Below are positions 18,114 through 26,060 of a stretch of 64,000 nucleotides of DNA, piece by piece. A program made the position numbers and the translations under genes. A model generated the notes under the pieces. It saw only the letters and a program-made list of their open reading frames with translations, was not told the origin of the DNA and did no database searches. This DNA comes from Lachnospiraceae bacterium (GTDB lineage Bacteria > Bacillota > Clostridia > Lachnospirales > Lachnospiraceae), in NCBI GenBank assembly GCA_017619615.1, contig JAFZRY010000013.1:1-64000 (forward strand). The letters are read 5' to 3'. How positions within the stretch are numbered: the first letter of the stretch is position 1; each line of letters starts with the position of its first letter.

Positions 18114-18720
18114 CAAGAAAGTGACGATCCTGTGCATCGACGACAGTGAAGATATTTGTTTCTCCCTGAAAACGCTGTTCCAGACGCAGGGATGGGTCAC
18201 GGTGACCGAGCCGGGCGTCCGCGAGGGGATCGCCGCCTTTGAGCAGTTCCGTCCCCAGCTGGTGCTCATCGATTACCACATGCCCGGGATCAACGGCCTG
18301 GAAGGCGTGCGCCTGCTGCGTGCGGTTTCCAACACGGTCCCGATCCTGGTCCTGACCATCGACGAGGACCAGAACGTGGCCAACGCCTTTCTGGAGGCCG
18401 GGGCCAGCGATTTTGCGCTCAAGCCCATCAAGGCGCCCGACCTGATCAGCCGCGTCAGGCTGCACCTGCGCCTGCTGGAGCAGCAGCAATCCTACATCGT
18501 GGACAAAGGCATCAACCGCGGCACGCTGGACCTGATCGTCGGCTACATGAAGCAGGGAGAGGATGCGCTGACCTCGCGCCAGATCTCCGAAGGCACCGGC
18601 CTGGCCTACCAGACCGTCAGCCGCTACCTGCAGCACATGTCCGCGCAGAACCTGGTGAAGACGGAGAGCAACTACGGAAAAGTGGGGCGGCCCATCCAGC
18701 TGTACCGGCTGATCTCCTGA
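18103..18720 (+). CDS. Response regulator, CitB/DcuR-like with C-terminal winged helix
   Basis: 205 residues. The receiver domain has acidic pocket DD at 13-14, phospho-Asp57 in VLIDYHMPG, T85 and K107 (LKP). The C-terminal helix-turn-helix contains TGLAYQTVSRYLQHM and YGKVGRPIQLY, the pattern of CitB/DpiA-type regulators rather than OmpR or NarL types. It is the partner of the overlapping kinase gene. Two adjacent palindromes just downstream, ahead of the NagA-like gene, are candidate binding sites. Confidence 0.88.
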   Translation: MTNDKKVTILCIDDSEDICFSLKTLFQTQGWVTVTEPGVREGIAAFEQFRPQLVLIDYHMPGINGLEGVRLLRAVSNTVPILVLTIDEDQNVANAFLEAGASDFALKPIKAPDLISRVRLHLRLLEQQQSYIVDKGINRGTLDLIVGYMKQGEDALTSRQISEGTGLAYQTVSRYLQHMSAQNLVKTESNYGKVGRPIQLYRLIS

Positions 18721-18768
18721 ATCGGAGCGGGAAGGCCCGCAGCCGGGAAAGAAATATGAGAATATTGT

Positions 18769-18801
18769 TTCCGCATCTTGCGGAATCTGTTATCATAACA
18801 G
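18769..18801. promoter_or_regulatory. Two adjacent perfect inverted repeats (candidate operator)
   Basis: TTCCGCA-TCT-TGCGGAA (18769-18785) is followed after one base by CTGTTA-TCA-TAACAG (18787-18801). Both are perfect palindromes with 3-nt centres. They lie in the only gap between the response regulator and the NagA-like gene, about 25 bp before the start codon. No T-run follows, so they are not a terminator. I could not assign clear -35/-10 boxes here; TAATAT at 18807-18812 is a possible -10. Confidence 0.5.
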
Positions 18802-18826
18802 TGACATAATATATCAAGAGGCCCGT

Positions 18827-19984
18827 ATGCTGATAAAAAACGGAAAACTGCTGCTGGATAAGGATTTCGAATACCACGACCTGGTCATCCGGGACGGGCG
18901 TATCGCGGAAGTCCTGCCTTACCGTTCCGGTTATCAGGATGCGGAAGTCTACGACGCCCGCGGCAGTGTGGTGATCCCCGGCCTCATCGACCTGGAAGTG
19001 CACGGCGCCGCCGGCTACGACATGTCCGACGCCTGCGACGAGGCGTATGAGACCATCGGGAATTACCTGATCTCCCGCGGTGTGACGTCGTATATCGGCG
19101 CCATCGACTCCTTCCCGGAGGACATCCTGGAGGAAGCCTACACCGCGGCCGGCCGCTGGATGAGCGACCGCCGTCCCGGCGCCTGCCTGCTGGGCCTGAA
19201 TATGCGCGGCCCGTTCCTGAACCCGGAAGTCTGCGGGTATCACGAAAAGGACGCCCTGCGCCTGCCGGACATCGGACTGTTCCGGAAACTGCAGGAACTG
19301 TCGGGCGGAAACATCCGCATCGTCAATGTTTCGCCGGAACTGGAGGGGGCAAAGGAGTTCATCCTCCGTGTGTGCGACGAAGTGATCGTCGCCCTGTCCA
19401 ATTCCGCGGCGGATTTCGATAAAGCCCGCTGGGCCTTCGCCTGGAAAGCCCGCTGGTGCGCGGATATCTACCGCAACATGCCGGTGCTGTCCGTGACCGA
19501 GCCGGGGCTGATCGGCGCCGCCATGGACATTGCGCAGTTCATCACGCTGCGCTTCGACAACGACGAATACATCCATCCTTCGCTGCTGCGCATGACGTTC
19601 AATGAATTCTGGGGCCGCATGGCGCTGGTTAGCGGGATGACCGCGTACACCGGCCTGCCCGCCGGCTCCTATGAGATAGAAGGACACACGGTGTCCAAAA
19701 AGCGGGACCGCGCCAAATTCGAGGACGGGACCGACGCCGGCAGCGTGCTGAGCCTGGACGCCTGCATGTCCGCCGTGCTGGGCATGGGCTCCGTGCCCTC
19801 GCCGCTGGTCTTCCGGGCCGCGACGGAAATGCCCGCCCGCGCGCTCGGGCTCTTCGACGAGATCGGGAGCATCACGCCGGGCAAGCGCGCCGACCTCGCG
19901 GTGCTCGACCTGCACACTTACAACGTCCAGTCCGTTTTCAAGGACGGCGTCATGGTATTTGACGAAAGGAAAGAATACGTTTGA
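18827..19984 (+). CDS. NagA-like amidohydrolase homologue lacking the catalytic residues
   Basis: 385 residues collinear with N-acetylglucosamine-6-phosphate deacetylase: VVIPGLIDLEVHGAAGYD near 48-65, RGPFLNPE near 127, ITPGKRADLAVLDL near the C-terminus. The active-site positions are changed: Arg127 where the metal-ligand Glu of LEGPF should be; Leu-Ser190-191 for the Gly-His of the GHS motif; Asp213 for the His of THLFNAM; Tyr248 for the substrate His; and Gly270 for the catalytic Asp of LVTDA. It therefore probably does not deacetylate. The fold is full length and the reading frame intact, so it is more likely a repurposed protein than decay. It overlaps the tatB-like start by 4 bp. Confidence 0.8.
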   Translation: MLIKNGKLLLDKDFEYHDLVIRDGRIAEVLPYRSGYQDAEVYDARGSVVIPGLIDLEVHGAAGYDMSDACDEAYETIGNYLISRGVTSYIGAIDSFPEDILEEAYTAAGRWMSDRRPGACLLGLNMRGPFLNPEVCGYHEKDALRLPDIGLFRKLQELSGGNIRIVNVSPELEGAKEFILRVCDEVIVALSNSAADFDKARWAFAWKARWCADIYRNMPVLSVTEPGLIGAAMDIAQFITLRFDNDEYIHPSLLRMTFNEFWGRMALVSGMTAYTGLPAGSYEIEGHTVSKKRDRAKFEDGTDAGSVLSLDACMSAVLGMGSVPSPLVFRAATEMPARALGLFDEIGSITPGKRADLAVLDLHTYNVQSVFKDGVMVFDERKEYV

Positions 19985-20529
19985 AACTCGGAATCGGTGA
20001 AATTCTGATCATCCTGGTGGTCATCCTGTTCATTATCGGACCGGATAAGATCCCGGATTTTGCCAAAAAGGTCGCGGAAGGCCTCCGGGCGTTCCGGACG
20101 GCCACCAGCGGCGTCACGAAAGAGATCCGCGAAAACGTGATCGAACCGCTGAATGAAGCGCAGGCGCCCCTGCGGGAGGCCATGGAACCCATCAACGAGA
20201 TCCGCACGGAGATCAATTCCTTGGCCAGCGGCATCAAACAGGACGCGCAGGAGATCGCGGACGGCCTGAACGCCGAAGTCAAGTCCGTTTCGGACGAACT
20301 GAGCCAGACCGGTAAGGAAATCAAGGAAGCGGCCGAACAGACCGTAGCCGAAGGAAAAGAAGCGCTGACGGCCGACCCGGAAACGCTCAAAGCCGAAGCG
20401 GCCCGGCGTGTCGAGGAAGCGGAAAAAGCCCTGGAAGAAGCTAAAAAGGCGCTGGCGCAGACGGAGGGATCCGCCGGCCCCGCTGCCTCGGAAGATAGCA
20501 TATCCGAAATGAAGGAGGAAACAATATGA
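19981..20529 (+). CDS. tatB: TatB-like twin-arginine translocase subunit
   Basis: 182 residues. The N-terminal membrane helix GIGEILIILVVILFIIGPDKIPDFAKKVAEG has the Phe/Gly-Pro hinge and amphipathic helix of TatA/B proteins. A long, highly charged helical region with coiled-coil character follows, much longer than TatA, which favours TatB. The start is TTG at 19981, overlapping the previous gene's stop, with AAAGG upstream. First of three contiguous tat genes; TatB-type subunits are uncommon in Gram-positive bacteria. Confidence 0.8.
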   Translation: MKLGIGEILIILVVILFIIGPDKIPDFAKKVAEGLRAFRTATSGVTKEIRENVIEPLNEAQAPLREAMEPINEIRTEINSLASGIKQDAQEIADGLNAEVKSVSDELSQTGKEIKEAAEQTVAEGKEALTADPETLKAEAARRVEEAEKALEEAKKALAQTEGSAGPAASEDSISEMKEETI

Positions 20530-20738
20530 TCCTGTTACCGCTCGCATTTACCATGGGTCCCCTGGAATGGGTCATCATCGGTGTCGTCATCCTGCTGATC
20601 CTGGGCCCCACCCAGATCCCGAAGCTGGTCAGAACCATTAAGAAGACCCGCAAAGAGATCAAGAACGTGATGGAAGAGGAAGACGAAGAAGAGAAGAAGG
20701 CTTCCGCCAAGAAGGCAAGCGGGGATGACGCTGAATAG
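20526..20738 (+). CDS. tatA: TatA/E twin-arginine translocase subunit
   Basis: 70 residues: hydrophobic helix MGPLEWVIIGVVILLILGP, hinge GP, amphipathic helix TQIPKLVRTIKKTRKEI and an acidic/Lys-rich tail. It forms the variable-size pore for folded proteins. ATG overlaps the tatB stop (ATGA), and the gene overlaps tatC by 14 bp, so the three genes are tightly coupled. Confidence 0.88.
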   Translation: MILLPLAFTMGPLEWVIIGVVILLILGPTQIPKLVRTIKKTRKEIKNVMEEEDEEEKKASAKKASGDDAE

Positions 20739-21543
20739 GCATAAAACCGAAAAGAAAGCGAAGAACGAAGAAGGCATGATGACCGTGTCCGGCCATCTGC
20801 GGGAACTGCGCAACCGCATCGCCGTGATCGTCCTGGTGTTCGTGGCTGCGGTGATCTTCTTTATCACCATCGCGCCCAGACTGGTCGTGTTCTTCCAGAA
20901 CATGGGGACGAGCTACGGGTATGAATTCGTCTTCATCGCGCCACAGGAACTGCTGATGCAGCAATTCCGACTCGCGGCCATCTGCGCGCTGGCGGTGGAC
21001 ATGCCGGTGATCCTGTATGAAGTGTACGGGTTCGCGCGGCCCGGTCTGAGCAAAGGCGAAAAATCCACGCTGCGGATCGCGCTGCTGCTCGGAACGTTCT
21101 TCTTCTGCATCGGGATCCTGTTCGCTTACTTTGTCACCCTGCCTTTCATGCTGAACTTCCTGATCAGCCTGAAGAACGACCAGATCCTGCTGGGTTCCAT
21201 CAAGGCCTCGATCAGTATCGCCAGTTATCTCGACTTCCTGCTGCTGATGTTCATCATCTTCGGCGTCATGTTTGAGATGCCCCTGCTCAGTGTGGTGCTG
21301 TCCCGCTTCGGACTGCTCACACCCAGGATCATGACAAAGATCCGGCCGTTCGCCATCATTCTGATCTTTGTCGTGGCCGCCATCGTCACCCCGCCCGACG
21401 TCGTTTCCCAGATCATGGTGGCGTTCCCCATGATCCTGCTGTTCCTCCTGAGCACGCTGCTCTGCAAGGTCTTCTACAAAAAGAGGCTGCAGAAAGAAGA
21501 GGAGGACGAAGAGGAAGAAGAGGAAACGGAGGAGGCGGAATAA
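20725..21543 (+). CDS. tatC: TatC, receptor subunit of the twin-arginine translocase
   Basis: 272 residues with six membrane helices and the TatC signatures HLRELRNRI near the N-terminus and LSKGEK in the cytoplasmic loop before the third helix, plus FVVAAIVTPPDVVSQ in the fifth. It recognises the RR signal. The C-terminal tail is strongly acidic (Glu-rich). About 100 bp downstream lies a gene with a twin-arginine signal, a likely substrate. Confidence 0.92.
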   Translation: MTLNRHKTEKKAKNEEGMMTVSGHLRELRNRIAVIVLVFVAAVIFFITIAPRLVVFFQNMGTSYGYEFVFIAPQELLMQQFRLAAICALAVDMPVILYEVYGFARPGLSKGEKSTLRIALLLGTFFFCIGILFAYFVTLPFMLNFLISLKNDQILLGSIKASISIASYLDFLLLMFIIFGVMFEMPLLSVVLSRFGLLTPRIMTKIRPFAIILIFVVAAIVTPPDVVSQIMVAFPMILLFLLSTLLCKVFYKKRLQKEEEDEEEEEETEEAE

Positions 21544-21645
21544 CCCCCGGACGGGCACGGACCTGTCCGCAGAAAAGGTACCTCACACTGTATTTTTCCT
21601 GTACAGTGGCTCATCAAAGAATATATTCTGAACGGAGGAAAAAAC

Positions 21646-23664
21646 ATGAGCAAGAAGGAAATCTCACGCCGCCTTTTCTTAAAGGGCACGGCTGCTGCTG
21701 GTGCATCAGTAGCTGCTGCTTCCCTTTTAGCCGGCTGCGGCGGAACCACCACGCCTACCACGACGGCAGCCCCTACGACTGTAGCCCCGACGACTCCGGC
21801 GCCCGCGACGGAAGCGCCCACTACCGTGGCTCCTGTCACCGAACCCCCCGTAACGGAACCCCCTGTTCCGGAATTCGAGTGGGAGACCGGCATCACCACC
21901 GGTGAAGCCGTGACCGGCGATCCCAACCGCCAGTGGGTCCTGTGGGATGAATCCATCCTGGATCCCAACAAGCCCAACGATGCCATGACCCGTGAAGGCC
22001 GCGGCGACATCGGCGAAAACGGCGCCGTGTCCAGCCCCGATGCCTGGTCCGCCTGGGCCGGCGTCCAGATCATGCAGGCCGGCGGCAACGCCGTCGACGC
22101 TGCCGCAGCAGTCGCGTTCGCGATTTCTGTCTGCGACCCTCAGCACTCCGGTATCGGCGGCGGCGGCTTCATGACGGCCCGCTTCGCCAACGGCGACATC
22201 AAGTTCATCAACTTCCGTGAGTACGCTCCCGAACTGGCCCGCGACGGTTACTGGTGGCCGGTCTACAAGAACGAAGAGACCGGACGCTGGATGGTGGTCG
22301 GCAACGCCAACATGACCGGCGGCCGCGCCATCGGCGTGCCCGGCACCGTAGCCGGCATGGCCTATGCCGTAGAAAAGTACGGCTCCGGCAAGCTGTCCTT
22401 CGCGGATCTGATTCAGCCCGCTGTCGACCTGGCCGAGAAAGGCTTCTGGCTTGGCCCTACCACCAGCGGCTGCTTAGGCGACAACTACAACGCCCTGCTG
22501 AACTATCCGGAATTCGGCTCCGTCTTCCTGCTGGATGACGAGACCACCGAAAAGCTGGAGCGTGAACAGAACCGCTACTACATCGGCGACAAGTTCACCA
22601 ACCCTCAGCAGGCCAAGGCCCTGAAGCTCCTGCAGGAGCAGGGCGCGGCCGACTTCTACACCGGCACCCTGGCCGAAGCCAGCATCGCGGCGGCCAACAA
22701 GTACGGCGGCACCTTCCTGGCCAGCGACTTCGCGAACTATGAAGCCAAGGAAAAGGATCCCGTACGCGGCTCCTTCATGGGCAAGCAGATCATCTCCACC
22801 CCGCTGCCTTCTTCCGGCGGTACCAGCATCTGCGAGATCCTGAACATCATGGAAGCTTACGGCACCGATAAGCTGAAAGAGTACGGCCACAACAGCGCCA
22901 AGTACATCCACGTCCTGTCCGAAGCCATGAAGATGGCCTATGCGGACCGCAGCAAGTACCTGTACGACTACGGCGAGGAAGTGGAACTGGAACGCTCCGT
23001 CATGGACGCCCTGACCAGCAAGGAATATGCTGCGTTCCTGGCCTCCCTGATCAAGGACGACGAAGTCCTGGCTCCCGAATCCCATGACCCGTTCGAGTAT
23101 GAGCATCAGGATACCGTCAGCTACTCCGTGGCTGATAAGGAAGGCAACATCGTGACCGTGACCTTCACCGTGAACGGCATCTTCGGTTCCAAGGTCGTCC
23201 CGGCCGGCTACGGCTTCATCCTGAACAACGAAATGGGCGACTTCAGTTCCGATCCCAACAGCGTGAACGCCATCGCTCCTTTCAAGTATCCGCTGAGCTC
23301 CATGAGCCCTACCATCGTTCTGAATGAGGACGGCACCCCGTTCATGACGGTCGGCAGCCCGGGCGGCGCCACCATCATCGCGGCCGTGGCCAACTGCATC
23401 CTGAACGTCGTGCTGTTCGGCATGGAAGCGCAGGAAGCTGTCAACGCTCCTCGTGCGTGGGACAACGCCAACAACAAGATCAACTACGAAAACCGTATCC
23501 CGAGCGACGTCATCGATGAGCTGGTCGCCCTGGGCCACGAAGTGAACGACTCCGGCGAATGGCCTGCCGGCGCCGGTTCCAACCAGGTCGTCGTGTACGA
23601 CGCGGACGGCAAACTGCATGCCGCGGCTGACCCTCGCCGTGACTGCAAGGCCTGGGCATTCTAA
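21646..23664 (+). CDS. ggt: Gamma-glutamyltransferase, Tat-exported lipoprotein
   Basis: 672 residues. N-terminus MSKKEISRRLFLKG carries a twin-arginine signal, and LLAGC gives a lipobox with Cys31, so it would be exported folded and anchored outside the membrane. A Thr/Pro linker (about 33-85) precedes the Ntn-hydrolase domain. Self-cleavage and nucleophile Thr is probably T490 (DTVSYSV, where most members have TTHYSV). FGSKVV, LNNEMGDFS, PLSSMSPTIV and GSPGG (oxyanion region) are conserved. It hydrolyses or transfers gamma-glutamyl groups. The 100-bp gap from tatC holds an inverted repeat CACTGTA/TACAGTG (21586-21608). Confidence 0.9.
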   Translation: MSKKEISRRLFLKGTAAAGASVAAASLLAGCGGTTTPTTTAAPTTVAPTTPAPATEAPTTVAPVTEPPVTEPPVPEFEWETGITTGEAVTGDPNRQWVLWDESILDPNKPNDAMTREGRGDIGENGAVSSPDAWSAWAGVQIMQAGGNAVDAAAAVAFAISVCDPQHSGIGGGGFMTARFANGDIKFINFREYAPELARDGYWWPVYKNEETGRWMVVGNANMTGGRAIGVPGTVAGMAYAVEKYGSGKLSFADLIQPAVDLAEKGFWLGPTTSGCLGDNYNALLNYPEFGSVFLLDDETTEKLEREQNRYYIGDKFTNPQQAKALKLLQEQGAADFYTGTLAEASIAAANKYGGTFLASDFANYEAKEKDPVRGSFMGKQIISTPLPSSGGTSICEILNIMEAYGTDKLKEYGHNSAKYIHVLSEAMKMAYADRSKYLYDYGEEVELERSVMDALTSKEYAAFLASLIKDDEVLAPESHDPFEYEHQDTVSYSVADKEGNIVTVTFTVNGIFGSKVVPAGYGFILNNEMGDFSSDPNSVNAIAPFKYPLSSMSPTIVLNEDGTPFMTVGSPGGATIIAAVANCILNVVLFGMEAQEAVNAPRAWDNANNKINYENRIPSDVIDELVALGHEVNDSGEWPAGAGSNQVVVYDADGKLHAAADPRRDCKAWAF

Positions 23665-23687
23665 TCTGCCCTGACCGGCCTTTTTTC

Positions 23688-23722
23688 GGCCCGGCCGTTC
23701 GGATCTTCCCTGCGGCCGGGCC
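23688..23722 (+). other. Intercistronic hairpin after ggt
   Basis: Perfect 10-bp arms GGCCCGGCCG and CGGCCGGGCC with a 15-nt loop, without a T-run. It may stabilise or separate the ggt message from the next gene. A weaker T-run precedes it. Confidence 0.45.
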
Positions 23723-23777
23723 CCGTCTTAAGCCAATAACCGGGACCGTAAAACGTCCCGTGAAAAGAGGAGAGAAA

Positions 23778-24488
23778 ATGAAAAAGTTTATTGTTTTAGT
23801 GCTGGCCCTCGCGATGGTCCTGTCCCTGGCAGCCTGCGGCGGCAGCAGCAATCCTACCACCACCGCGGCCCCTCAGACCACGGCTGCTCCCGAGACCACC
23901 AAGGCTCAGGATCAGACCACCGCGGCCCCCAAGGATGAGACCACGGCCGCTCCTTCCGGCGATGCTTCCTGGGAGACCAAGGGCCTGCCCGCTCTGACCA
24001 AGGGCTGCCTTTCCGGCAACATCCTGATCACCAGCGTGGGACAAAGCTCCGAAGCGGACACCGTAGCTAACCTGCTCAAGCGCGCCAAGTTTGACAACTA
24101 TACCCAGAACAACACCGTGACCGCGGACGCCGTCACCAGTTCCTACCAGGTGCTGGTTATGGTCGTGGGCGGCTCCTCCAAGGGTCTGGGCGGCGCCGGC
24201 CTGGACCAGGATAAGGAAACGGCCCGTGTCACCGCCGTGATCGCGAAGGCTCAGGAACTCGGCCTGAAGATCGTCTGCATGCACATCGGCGGCTCCGACC
24301 GCCGCGGCACGCTGTCCGACGCTTTCATCAACCTGGCTTTCCCGGCTGCGGAATACGCCGTCGTCCTGAAGGAAGGCGATACGGATGATCTGATGAAGGG
24401 CATCCTGGCCGCCAAGAACGTGCCTACCGCCTACATCGACAAACAGCTGGAATCCCGCGACGTGCTGGCTTTCATGTTCGGCAAATAA
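23778..24488 (+). CDS. DUF6305-like lipoprotein
   Basis: 236 residues. Signal MKKFIVLVLALAMVLSLAAC with lipobox, then a TTTAAP-type linker to about residue 70. The mature domain (NILITSVGQSSEADTVANLL, VLVMVVGGSSKGLGGAGLD, VCMHIGGSDRRG) looks like an alpha/beta Rossmann-type fold, and I believe it corresponds to DUF6305. GTG at 23760 is also in frame, but ATG 23778 has AGGAGAG and starts the signal peptide. Its position directly before a permease suggests a binding or sensing role, but this is inferred. Confidence 0.7.
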   Translation: MKKFIVLVLALAMVLSLAACGGSSNPTTTAAPQTTAAPETTKAQDQTTAAPKDETTAAPSGDASWETKGLPALTKGCLSGNILITSVGQSSEADTVANLLKRAKFDNYTQNNTVTADAVTSSYQVLVMVVGGSSKGLGGAGLDQDKETARVTAVIAKAQELGLKIVCMHIGGSDRRGTLSDAFINLAFPAAEYAVVLKEGDTDDLMKGILAAKNVPTAYIDKQLESRDVLAFMFGK

Positions 24489-24503
24489 GTAAGTGCAAAG
24501 CAA

Positions 24504-24531
24504 TTCCGAGGGGCTGAAAAGCCCCCCGGAA
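24504..24531 (+). other. Intercistronic hairpin before the permease gene
   Basis: TTCCGAGGGGC pairs with GCCCCCCGGAA around a TGAAAA loop (one C-A mismatch). No T-run follows. It is likely an RNA stem between the lipoprotein and permease cistrons. Confidence 0.45.
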
Positions 24532-24547
24532 CATAAGGAGAAATCTT

Positions 24548-25876
24548 ATGACACCCTATATGATAACCTTCTTTGTAATGGTTGGTGTCTTCATGATCGG
24601 CTGCTTTGCCTTAAAATGGCCCGTGGGCGTGTCCATGCTGGCCGCCGCCGTCTGCGGCGCCCTGGAAGGCATGCTGGCCCACGGCACCAGCTTCATGCAG
24701 ACCCTGACCGATACGGGACGCATGCTGGTGGAAGGTGAATTCGGCTACGTCGATACCATCCTGACGATCGCGACCGCCATGATCTTCATGAAAGTCATTG
24801 AAGACAGCGGCGCCCTGGACGCCCTGTCCAGCCTGCTGATCGAAAAGTTCCACAAGGTACCGGCCGTTCTGCTGATCCTCATCATGTTCATCATCATGTT
24901 CCCGGGCATGATCACCGGTTCCTCCACCGCGGCAGTGCTGTCGGCCGGCTCCATCATGGCGCCAGTGCTGATGCTGCTGGGTCTGGACAACGTGACCGCC
25001 GGCTCGGTCATAGCCATGGGCGGTCTGCTGGGCATGATCGCGCCTCCCGTCAATACGGCGGCGCTGGTCATCTGCGCCGGCATCGACGTGCCCTATGTGG
25101 GCTTCACCGGCCCGCTGCTGCTCCTGACCTTCCCGCTGGCCATCCTCTTCGTGCTGATGCTCGGCCTGCCCAAGGTCAAGAACCTGGACTATGAAAAACT
25201 GAAACCCGCCCTGGAGAAACAGGATGCGACCCGCAGGGAATACGGCGTCAAGATCTACATCCCGTTCTTCGTCCTGCTCGTTCTGATGATCTTCTTCAAA
25301 CTGATCGCGAAGAACATCGGCGTGGATGACGTGGGCATGCCCGTGATCTTCCTGGTGAGCGCCTTCATCGGCATGTTCACCGGCCGCAAGATCAGCGTGG
25401 TGAAGACCATCACCGACGCCGTCCGGACCGCGACCCCCGTCATGGCCATCCTGATGGGCGTCGGCATGTTCATCGAGATCATGACGGCGACTGGCGTCCG
25501 CGGCTTCATCGTTATGACCTGCCTGCAGATCCCAGAAGCCCTGTGGATCGTCGCCTGCTGCATCAGCATCCCGCTGTTCGGCGCGGTCTCGTCCTACGGC
25601 TCTTGCTCCGTGCTGGGCGTGCCGTTCGCGTACATCTACGGCACCTACCTGGGCGGCAACGTCGTGGTCTGCCTGGCTGCCATCTCCCTGATCGCCGCCG
25701 TCGGCGACATGATGCCTCCTACGGCGCTGGCCGGTCTGTTCGCGGCTCAGATCACGAACGTGAAACCGTACACAAAGATCCTGAAGAAATGTATCATACC
25801 GATCATCATCCTTCTGGTCTATGCAGGCTTCGTCCTGGTCAAGTCCAAGCTCTTCGCCTGGTCGGTCTTTGGTTAA
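24548..25876 (+). CDS. DctM-like (IT superfamily) permease
   Basis: 442 residues, almost all hydrophobic, about 12 membrane helices. GSSTAAVLSAGSIMAPVL and the repeat-like MGGLLGMIAPPVN, then GDMMPPTALAGLF in the second half, match the inverted-repeat hairpins of DctM/citrate-type carriers, which move organic anions. No TRAP DctP or DctQ gene is adjacent, unless the lipoprotein upstream and the 51-residue peptide downstream replace them. AAGGAG precedes the ATG. Confidence 0.8.
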   Translation: MTPYMITFFVMVGVFMIGCFALKWPVGVSMLAAAVCGALEGMLAHGTSFMQTLTDTGRMLVEGEFGYVDTILTIATAMIFMKVIEDSGALDALSSLLIEKFHKVPAVLLILIMFIIMFPGMITGSSTAAVLSAGSIMAPVLMLLGLDNVTAGSVIAMGGLLGMIAPPVNTAALVICAGIDVPYVGFTGPLLLLTFPLAILFVLMLGLPKVKNLDYEKLKPALEKQDATRREYGVKIYIPFFVLLVLMIFFKLIAKNIGVDDVGMPVIFLVSAFIGMFTGRKISVVKTITDAVRTATPVMAILMGVGMFIEIMTATGVRGFIVMTCLQIPEALWIVACCISIPLFGAVSSYGSCSVLGVPFAYIYGTYLGGNVVVCLAAISLIAAVGDMMPPTALAGLFAAQITNVKPYTKILKKCIIPIIILLVYAGFVLVKSKLFAWSVFG

Positions 25877-25894
25877 GGAAAGGAGGAAACAACA

Positions 25895-26050
25895 ATGTCG
25901 TTAATTACTATCGTATATCTGGTCATTGCCGCGATCGTTTTCCTCAGCGTTCTCTACAACCTGCTCACCAAGGAAGAGAAGGTGGTCGACAAGGTCGCCT
26001 GCGCCATGATCCTGGTCCCGCTGGCCCTGCGCCTGCTGATGATCAAGTAG
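25895..26050 (+). CDS. Small two-helix membrane protein
   Basis: 51 residues (MSLITIVYLVIAAIVFLSVL...LLMIK). Two hydrophobic helices flank a short charged loop TKEEKVVDK. A strong AAAGGAGG sits 9 nt before the ATG, and the gene sits snugly between permease (18 bp) and hydrolase (10 bp), which makes it a real gene despite its size. It may be an accessory subunit of the permease, comparable in position to small TRAP subunits; this is inference. Confidence 0.7.
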   Translation: MSLITIVYLVIAAIVFLSVLYNLLTKEEKVVDKVACAMILVPLALRLLMIK

Positions 26051-26060
26051 GAGGTGCGGC

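Noticed and set aside
19950..20501. Minus-strand open frame opposite tatB
   Set aside because: Ser/Ala-rich shadow of a real coupled gene, with no start context.
21544..21645. Riboswitch or terminator between tatC and ggt
   Set aside because: Only one 7-bp inverted repeat with a 9-nt loop is visible, with no T-run after it and no known riboswitch pattern.
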